Shown here: positions 1 through 4,591 of the stretch, one piece after another
Numbering within the stretch: the stretch's first letter is position 1
How the letters are laid out: each line of letters begins with the position of its first letter
Assembly (NCBI GenBank): GCA_024278715.1
Contig: JAJRSN010000034.1
Span: 1 to 6,151 of the forward strand
Direction of reading: 5' to 3'
DNA from: Calditrichota bacterium
GTDB lineage: Bacteria; Calditrichota; Calditrichia; Calditrichales; Calditrichaceae
DNA: 6,151 nt
The notes under the pieces: model-generated
Told to the model about the DNA's origin: nothing
Database searches by the model: none
The model's input: the letters and a program-made list of their open reading frames with translations, nothing else
Made by a program: the position numbers and the translations under genes

Positions 1-1608
1 TCCCCCGTCATAAGTTTTGAAAATGGAGCCCCATGATCCGACAGCCCAGCCGCGGAAGGCATCGACAAAATGCAGCGCAAACAGAGGACGGTAAATCCGA
101 TCCTTATGAAGATACCAGTGTTTTCCGCCGTCCGTGGTCTTTAGAATAATGCTGTTGTGATGGTAGCCGCCCACAGCCCAACCGGTATTGGAATCGAGAA
201 AAAAGACCGAGCGTAATCCGCTGTTAGCCTCGTTAGGCTGAAATTGCCAGCTTTTGCCTCCGTCCTCCGTGTGCAGAATAACCGCTTCATTCCAATCTCC
301 GCCGACAATCCAGCCCTTTGCCTTATCCGTAAAAACAATCGAATTCAGATCAAGCGTAGTTCCGCAATCCATGCCGCTCCAATTCTCGCCGCCGTCGCCG
401 CTAAACAGAACGGTTCCTCCGCTGCCCACCGCGAATCCCGTTTGGTCATCGGTAAAGTAAACTGATTTCAGATGGAACTGCCTGCCGCGCATTTTGACCG
501 TCCAATGGCTGCCCATATCCGACGTTTTTAGAATCGTTCCATGGTTGCCAACCGCCCACCCTTTTAACGAGTCCAAAAAGAAGATGTCGTTTAATTGCTC
601 GTTACTATTGCTGTTCTGCGGAATCCACGAATCGCCGGCGTCTTTGGTCGCCAGAATTCTGCCGTTGGTTCCCGCAATCCAGCCGTAATAATGGTTGACA
701 AAACAGAGCGAAAGAAAATAATCTTTCATTTCTTCGACAGGTTTTTCCCAGGTTGCTCCCCCGTCGGTTGTTTTCAACAGGATGCCCTCTCCTCCCACAA
801 GCCAGCCGATTTCATCATTAATAAAATAGACGTCTTCGAACCAGTCTTTGCCGGTGTAGTTTTGTCTCTGCCAGGTTTTGCCTCCGTCTTCAGTGGTTAA
901 AATGCATCCGTTCCCGCCCGCGGCAATTCCTTTTTCCGCGTTAAAAAAGAAAAGCGAGTTAATCCAGGTATCTTTGTCCGCAAACTGAATTTCCCAATTA
1001 TTTCCTCCGTCTTCGGTTTTTAAAATAACCCCGCCTTCGGAATAAAACGAACCAGCCGCCCAGCCGCGATTTTTGTCGATAAAAAAGATCGATTCAAATT
1101 CACTGTAGTTTTCTACCGGATAAACCGACACCCAATTTTCGCCGCCGTCCGTTGTTTTGACGATAGTAGCCTCTTCTCCTGCCGCCCAGCCTGTATCGGC
1201 GTTGATGAAAAAGATTGTTTTAAGGTCACGGTGAGAACCCACTAACTGCCTGCGCCAGGTATTTCCACCGTCTTCCGTTTTAAGAATCGCTTTAAAGTTG
1301 CCCGCAACCCAACCGACATTTTTATCGACAAAATAAACGGAATTCAAACATTGAACGTCGCCGGGCAGTGAAAGTCGTTTCCACGTTTTTCCACCGTCGG
1401 TTGTTTTTAATACAAATCCGTCATAGATCAATCCGCCGGCAATCCAGCCGGTCATCGAATCGATAAAAAAAACATCCTTCAGGGTCGAGTCAGTGCCGCT
1501 AACCTGCGACTCCCAGCTTCTTCCCCCGTCTTCCGTTTTTAAAATCGTCCCGAATTCGCCTACCACCCAACCCGTGTATTGATCAATAAAATAGCACGCT
1601 TCCAGACC
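1..1608 (-). repeat. 13 coding tandem repeats, mostly 41 residues (123 nt)
   Basis: Measured between the successive residues that follow the conserved Gly of the GW motif, spacings from N- to C-terminus are 41, 45, 41, 42, 45, 41, 41, 41, 41, 41, 44 and 44 residues. The last unit is cut by the window edge. Longer units (2, 5, 11, 12) carry 3-4 extra residues between the GWxxG turn and the ILKT strand (for example GGLIYDG, GSFYSEGG, GGDWNEA, GGYHHNS). Unit 6 has GI and unit 10 GF in place of GW. Units 8-10 have diverged Asp-boxes (TKDAGDSW, TSDMGSHW, SGDGGENW). Conservation is at protein level; the DNA copies differ, so this is an old array rather than a recent expansion. Confidence 0.9.
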
Positions 1609-1722
1609 GGCATTTTGCATTACCGGATTCTGCCATTCCCATTGCCCGCGGACAAAGGTGATAATCAATAAAAGCAAAATTAAGCGAAGCATTAGCCCCG
1701 AAAAAAACATTTTATTATTCAT
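1..1722 (-). CDS. Secreted Ycf48/BNR-like multi-repeat beta-propeller protein (3' end beyond window)
   Basis: The frame is open for 574 codons from the ATG at 1720-1722 to base 1, with no stop, so the C-terminus lies outside the window. After an N-terminal signal peptide (basic and Met-rich start, then LRLILLLLIITFVRG) it carries 13 tandem units of about 41 residues. Each has a VFFID-type strand, a GW-[VIA]-[AV]-G motif, an ILKT-type strand and an Asp-box-like T-x-D-G-G-x-x-W. This is the Ycf48 / photosystem II assembly-like BNR repeat family, widespread in non-photosynthetic bacteria as secreted proteins; a photosystem role is not implied. Each unit should form one propeller blade, so 13 or more units suggest one large or two stacked propellers. 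In-frame ATGs lie at 1722, 1710 and 1692. I chose 1722 because it overlaps the upstream gene's stop by 8 nt, though 1692 has a nearby GGGG and keeps the signal peptide core. A C-terminal sorting domain or anchor may follow but is not visible. The product's ligand is unknown. Confidence 0.9.
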   Translation of the reverse strand, partial: MNNKMFFSGLMLRLILLLLIITFVRGQWEWQNPVMQNAGLEACYFIDQYTGWVVGEFGTILKTEDGGRSWESQVSGTDSTLKDVFFIDSMTGWIAGGLIYDGFVLKTTDGGKTWKRLSLPGDVQCLNSVYFVDKNVGWVAGNFKAILKTEDGGNTWRRQLVGSHRDLKTIFFINADTGWAAGEEATIVKTTDGGENWVSVYPVENYSEFESIFFIDKNRGWAAGSFYSEGGVILKTEDGGNNWEIQFADKDTWINSLFFFNAEKGIAAGGNGCILTTEDGGKTWQRQNYTGKDWFEDVYFINDEIGWLVGGEGILLKTTDGGATWEKPVEEMKDYFLSLCFVNHYYGWIAGTNGRILATKDAGDSWIPQNSNSNEQLNDIFFLDSLKGWAVGNHGTILKTSDMGSHWTVKMRGRQFHLKSVYFTDDQTGFAVGSGGTVLFSGDGGENWSGMDCGTTLDLNSIVFTDKAKGWIVGGDWNEAVILHTEDGGKSWQFQPNEANSGLRSVFFLDSNTGWAVGGYHHNSIILKTTDGGKHWYLHKDRIYRPLFALHFVDAFRGWAVGSWGSIFKTYDGG

Positions 1723-2755
1723 AGTACCAGTATTCTTTGGTAAAAACGATCTTTGTTTTGTCTTTTGAAATTTGCGGATAGTATCTAAAATTGAAACGGT
1801 TCCATTCATACCGGTCAGCAACCAATGTGTCGATCCCCCCGCCGTCGTAGTTCATCAACAGAAGATAGTCCACATTCATTCGATTTTTATGAAAAACGAT
1901 CTTGCTGCCGTCTGGCGACAAGGCTAAAGGATTCCCGGAGCCGATTTCGGTAATTTTGTCCAATACCAGGTCGTAGCCTTTGATTTTGTAGCGTTCGCTG
2001 AAGACCAGTCTGCCGCTGTAAGTTACCAGAAGCGTGGGGAGGATGTTTTCTAAAATCCGATCGTTCAATGGATCTGCAACGTCCATGAGTCTGACGGATC
2101 TGGGACCATCGACGCGATTGCTCTCTTCCGAATAAATGATTTTGGAACCGTTTAACGTAAAACGCGGATTCTTTAAACGCCATTGATCCGATGTTTTCAG
2201 TATTTTTTGTTCGCCGCCGGTAATATTTAGTGTTTTAATCCGGTAGCGATGACCGATCTGAACAAAGACGATTATATTTCCGTCGGGAGAAAAAGCCGGC
2301 TGCAATTCGTTCTGATCGACGGTATTGGTCAGGTTTCGCAGATTCGCGCCGTCTTCATCGACAATAAACAAGTCACTGGTCCGATTGGTAAAATCCCAGG
2401 CGCTGAAAACGATTTGCGGACGAACCGGCGAACAAAAAACGCCGTTTAAATAATCATAATAACCGCTAATCGCTCTTTTGTTCCCACCGTTTAAATCCAT
2501 AACCATGATTCGACGCCAGTTAATGCCATCAGAAGAGTCTTTTAAATAGATGATCTTATTCCCGTCTAAAGAGAATTGAGGAAAAGAACCCAGAGCTAAC
2601 AGCGTATCGCTTTTATCTGTCAGATCAATTAAATGAATCTCCCGTTTTATTTTTTCAGCGGGTTCGTACTCGTCTCCGGTTTCGGTAATTTTACAAGATT
2701 GAATCAACAAAAAAAGCAATAGTGGCACAAATAAAAGATGTTTTAGCCGATTCAT
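1715..2755 (-). CDS. PD40/TolB-like beta-propeller lipoprotein
   Basis: A 346-residue protein starting at ATG 2753-2755. Residues 1-21 form a lipoprotein signal: basic MNRLKH, a Leu/Phe-rich core, then I-Q-S-C with Cys21 as the predicted lipidated residue. The mature part holds at least five PD40 (WD40-like, TolB C-terminal type) strands: FPQFSLDGNKIIY at about 58-70, LQPAFSPDGNIIVF at 151-164, NPRFTLNGSKIIY at 196-208, NPLALSPDGSKIVF at 275-288 and YYPQISKDKTKIVF at 325-338. They are spaced as in a six-bladed or similar propeller. Proteins of this type bind peptides or other proteins or act as envelope scaffolds; the partner here is unknown. It is not TolB itself, since it lacks the TolB N-terminal domain and a Tol-Pal neighbourhood. 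It is the first gene of a two-gene unit and overlaps the likely start of the Ycf48-like gene by 8 nt, suggesting translational coupling. Upstream of its ATG the ribosome site is weak (ACGGGTAG). No catalytic motif was seen. Confidence 0.88.
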   Translation of the reverse strand: MNRLKHLLFVPLLLFLLIQSCKITETGDEYEPAEKIKREIHLIDLTDKSDTLLALGSFPQFSLDGNKIIYLKDSSDGINWRRIMVMDLNGGNKRAISGYYDYLNGVFCSPVRPQIVFSAWDFTNRTSDLFIVDEDGANLRNLTNTVDQNELQPAFSPDGNIIVFVQIGHRYRIKTLNITGGEQKILKTSDQWRLKNPRFTLNGSKIIYSEESNRVDGPRSVRLMDVADPLNDRILENILPTLLVTYSGRLVFSERYKIKGYDLVLDKITEIGSGNPLALSPDGSKIVFHKNRMNVDYLLLMNYDGGGIDTLVADRYEWNRFNFRYYPQISKDKTKIVFTKEYWYYE

Positions 2756-2833
2756 TACTACCCGTTCATTCTTTTTGGCGACCCGAATACGGAAAATTTT
2801 ACGCCTGCCGCTTAAAACAAGTTGTTAGTTTTT

Positions 2834-2851
2834 AACGCGGGCGGGCGCGTT
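2834..2851. repeat. Inverted repeat AACGCG-N6-CGCGTT in the minus-strand leader
   Basis: Perfect 6-bp arms flank GGCGGG. In the minus-strand RNA this lies about 83-100 nt before the lipoprotein start codon, inside the predicted leader, and is followed by TAAAAA rather than a U-run. It could be an RNA hairpin or a protein-binding dyad. It stands out as the only strongly GC-rich island in an AT-rich region. Confidence 0.4.
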
Positions 2852-2963
2852 TTCGAAAATCCGAATAACTGAAACTTGCGAACAATTTATTTTCAAAAAT
2901 TCCGTTTAATCTAATTTAGAAATTTAAGGGAATGAATTCAAACGGTTTTTTTATTAACTATTA

Positions 2964-2992
2964 ATTTTAGCGAATATCTTATGGTTTTTCAA
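2964..2992 (-). promoter_or_regulatory. Predicted sigma70-type promoter for the lipoprotein/Ycf48-like unit
   Basis: On the minus strand, TTGAAA (2992-2987) is followed by a 17-nt spacer and TAAAAT (2969-2964). Expected transcription start is near 2957, giving a leader of about 200 nt before the ATG at 2755. The match to consensus is good, but the region is AT-rich and another promoter nearer the gene cannot be excluded. Confidence 0.55.
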
Positions 2993-3036
2993 ATTGATTT
3001 GTAAGCGGGAGAAACCGGGCAATAAATTGCCAATTT
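2990..3036. promoter_or_regulatory. Cluster of short dyads between the divergent promoters (possible operator)
   Basis: Three dyads are seen: CAAAT-TG-ATTTG at 2990-3001, GGCAAT-AA-ATTGCC at 3018-3031 and AAATTG-C-CAATTT at 3024-3036, the last two overlapping. The first touches the minus-strand -35 box (2987-2992) and the last ends 5 nt before the plus-strand -35 box (3042). A related word, AAATTG followed shortly by ATTTGTAA, occurs at 2991-3004 and again at 3024-3040. This arrangement would suit one regulator acting on both promoters, but no regulator gene is in the window. Confidence 0.35.
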
Positions 3037-3041
3037 GTAAT

Positions 3042-3070
3042 TTGACTTTCAGGCGGTTTCCGTTTATACT
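3042..3070 (+). promoter_or_regulatory. Predicted sigma70 promoter for the small Cys protein and GT9 gene
   Basis: TTGACT (3042-3047) and TATACT (3065-3070) are separated by exactly 17 nt. Expected start is near 3077, leaving a leader of about 45 nt before the ATG at 3122. It is the best consensus promoter in the window and correctly placed for the plus-strand genes. Confidence 0.75.
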
Positions 3071-3121
3071 TAAAAAAAGAGTATTTAAATATTGCATCGA
3101 TTAAAGCGGAGTGAATTCAAA

Positions 3122-3304
3122 ATGAGTTGGGATTGCCCTCATCTTTACTGGTATCAAAAAGGATTTGAGAAGCGCAACCTTTGTCGTCTGAACGGACGCG
3201 ATTGCAGCCCGGGCAAAGGAAGATGCGTTTTAAAAGGACGCTTTGAAATCAGCTCCGCCGATAAAACCGCAACTTCCGGACAATCCAAAGAAAAATCCGA
3301 TTAA
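3122..3304 (+). CDS. Small four-cysteine protein, possibly metal-binding; function unknown
   Basis: A 60-residue protein starting at ATG 3122, with GGAG at 3108-3111 (10 nt before the start) and a strong promoter just upstream. A TTG 30 nt further upstream is in frame but has no ribosome site. The N-terminal half holds Cys5, Cys21, Cys28 and Cys35 (spacing C-x15-C-x6-C-x6-C) within motifs DCPHLYW, LCRLNGRDC and GKGRCVLKG. His7 is a possible fifth ligand. The tail after about residue 40 is hydrophilic (Lys, Ser, Thr) and probably disordered. The basic, Cys-rich N-terminus suggests a small zinc- or iron-sulfur-binding fold in the cytoplasm; there is no signal peptide or membrane segment. I do not recognise the family. 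It precedes the GT9 gene by 100 nt on the same strand and may be cotranscribed. Confidence 0.7.
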   Translation: MSWDCPHLYWYQKGFEKRNLCRLNGRDCSPGKGRCVLKGRFEISSADKTATSGQSKEKSD

Positions 3305-3346
3305 ATCCCGCCCGCGCCTTTTGTTTTCCTCAATTTTTACCGCTTT

Positions 3347-3358
3347 GGAATATATTCC
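3347..3358. repeat. 12-bp perfect palindrome GGAATATATTCC upstream of the GT9 gene
   Basis: This self-complementary 12-mer lies in the 100-nt gap between the small Cys gene and the glycosyltransferase start. Symmetry extends to 18 bp (3344-3361) if one mismatch pair is allowed, with TT on one flank and AA on the other. It lies 46 nt before the start codon and could be an operator or part of an internal promoter; no good paired -35/-10 set was found around it. Confidence 0.35.
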
Positions 3359-3404
3359 GAAAATTGTTAAGTTTAATCAGTTAATTTTTTTTACGGGTAG
3401 AACC

Positions 3405-4421
3405 ATGCAAGCAGAACGGATTCTTCTTATTCAAACCGCATATCTGGGAGATACCATTCTGGTAACCGCCCTGATTCGCGCCATTCGCAAAATCTTCTCG
3501 GATGCCGTTTTAGACATTTTGGTCATTCCGCAAACTGCGGATGTTTTGCGAAACAATCCTCATTTAAATCGGGTTCTGCTGTTTGATAAACGCAATAATA
3601 AATTTCGCGCTTTTTTAAAAACTCTAAAACAAATCAAAGACAACCGCTACGATCTGGTTATAACTCCGCACAGTTCGTTTACCACAGGATTGCTTATCCG
3701 GCTTTCAAAAATACCGGTAAGAGTGGGCTTTAAACGGAATCCCATACACTTTTTTCTTAACCGTCAAATTCCGATGCCGGATCACGGGCACACCGCTGAA
3801 AAAAATCTTGCCCTTTTGAAGGCTTTTACGGAACAAAGTTTTTCCGCGCAAACCGAACTTTTCCCTTCGGAACGGGAAAAAACAAAAGCCCGAAAGCTGC
3901 TCGAACCGCTCTCCGAAAAACGTCCGCTCATTGCCGTTGCGCCGGGATCGGTCTGGCGCACCAAACGCTGGCTTTCGGAATATTATGTCGAATTAACCGA
4001 ATCATTAAAAGAACGGTTTTCGCTAATTTTTATCGGAAGCCGGGACGAACGGGACCTTTGCGCCGAAATCATTGAAAAAGCCTCGGCGGGCGGAGCTTTG
4101 AATTTAGCCGGAGAGCTCACTTTGCTGGAATCGGCAGCCGTAATCGAATTGTGCGATTTGATGATTTGCAACGACAGCGGCGCCCTGCATTTAGCCAACG
4201 CCGTGCAAACCGACGTCTTTGCCTTTTTTGGACCAACTGTCAGGGAATTCGGATTTTACCCGTTCCGACCCAATGATCATGTTTTTGAAATCGATCTCTA
4301 TTGTCGTCCCTGCGGGAAACACGGCGCGAAAAAGTGTCCGGAGGGTCACTTCCGCTGTATGAAGGAGATCAAGCCGCAGGACGTGCTAAAAAAGGTAAAG
4401 GAAAAATTTAAAACCTCCTGA
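3405..4421 (+). CDS. Glycosyltransferase family 9, ADP-heptose:LPS heptosyltransferase (WaaF-like)
   Basis: A 338-residue GT-B enzyme of family GT9, which transfers heptose from ADP-heptose to the LPS inner core at the cytoplasmic face of the inner membrane. The length fits WaaC/WaaF (roughly 320-350). The N-terminal domain begins RILLIQTAYLGDTILVTAL, with Gly15-Asp16 matching the acceptor-site Asp of the family. The nucleotide-sugar domain has VAPGSVWRTKRW at 178-189 (Lys187 in the conserved K-R-W) and CNDSGALHLA at 255-264 (Asp257). The FFGPT motif is at 274-278. A C-terminal cluster C-x2-C-x7-C-x6-C (Cys300, 303, 311, 318) with CPEGHFRCM is common in WaaF-like members. I chose ATG 3405 because the protein then starts directly at the first beta strand, with GGG 7 nt upstream. 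The frame stays open upstream to a TTG at 3243, but that 54-residue extension overlaps the small Cys gene and has no family character. The exact acceptor is uncertain. Confidence 0.9.
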   Translation: MQAERILLIQTAYLGDTILVTALIRAIRKIFSDAVLDILVIPQTADVLRNNPHLNRVLLFDKRNNKFRAFLKTLKQIKDNRYDLVITPHSSFTTGLLIRLSKIPVRVGFKRNPIHFFLNRQIPMPDHGHTAEKNLALLKAFTEQSFSAQTELFPSEREKTKARKLLEPLSEKRPLIAVAPGSVWRTKRWLSEYYVELTESLKERFSLIFIGSRDERDLCAEIIEKASAGGALNLAGELTLLESAAVIELCDLMICNDSGALHLANAVQTDVFAFFGPTVREFGFYPFRPNDHVFEIDLYCRPCGKHGAKKCPEGHFRCMKEIKPQDVLKKVKEKFKTS

Positions 4422-4508
4422 GCTAAAATAAGTTATCCGCGTGTGTTTTCGTCAAGAGAGAAAAGGAAAGCGCTCGATTTAAACACCGGGCGGAATTCAA
4501 GGTGAACC

Positions 4509-4545
4509 CTTCCTGCCGTTAGGTGGAAAAACCTTACGAAGGAAG
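4509..4545. terminator. Imperfect hairpin between convergent genes (possible bidirectional terminator)
   Basis: CTTCCT (4509-4514) pairs with AGGAAG (4540-4545). After a small internal loop, CGTTAGG (4517-4523) pairs with CCTTACG (4532-4538) with one T-T mismatch, around an 8-nt loop. It lies between the convergent ends of the GT9 gene (4421) and the GWxTD gene (4592), where terminators are expected. Neither strand has a T-run after the stem, so it is not a classical intrinsic terminator. Confidence 0.3.
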
Positions 4546-4591
4546 AAGCCGAATATCCGCCATACCGGAAGCAATCATTAATCGCTTTTAA

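Larger units (their letters stand above)
2756..3121. other. 366-nt divergent intergenic control region
   Basis: No convincing protein or structural RNA gene lies here. The stretch is mostly AT-rich with a GC-rich island at 2836-2849. It holds outward-facing promoters on both strands whose -35 boxes are 49 nt apart, short dyads between them, and a leader of about 200 nt for the minus-strand unit. Minor AT-rich palindromes also occur (ATTAA-CTA-TTAAT at 2953-2965, TCTAA-T-TTAGA at 2910-2920), but these are expected by chance in such sequence. Confidence 0.75.

Noticed and set aside
244..900. Plus-strand open frames of 64-101 codons
   Set aside because: They lie antisense to the continuous Ycf48-like repeat frame, which explains the region fully. 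Their proteins show no family character and have no ribosome sites.
1..1608. Regular 123-nt periodicity as a CRISPR or satellite array
   Set aside because: The period is a multiple of three and the conservation is in the protein (GW and T-x-D-G-G-x-x-W); the DNA copies are too different for CRISPR or recent tandem duplication.
1..1722. Annotation as a true photosystem II assembly factor
   Set aside because: No photosynthesis genes are nearby, the protein has far more repeats than Ycf48, and this label is commonly carried by family similarity in non-photosynthetic bacteria.
2817..2827. Palindrome AACAA-G-TTGTT as an operator
   Set aside because: It is short and AT-rich, of a kind expected by chance in this region, and not aligned with either predicted promoter.
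3243..3404. TTG-initiated 54-residue N-terminal extension of the glycosyltransferase
   Set aside because: It overlaps the small Cys gene in another frame, is Pro/Lys-rich and unrelated to GT9, and the ATG at 3405 begins precisely at the expected first strand.
4570..4590. Hairpin AAGC...GCTT followed by TTTT-like sequence as terminator of the GT9 gene
   Set aside because: The arms pair over only about 4 bp before mismatches and the T-run is only four long, so it is too weak to call.
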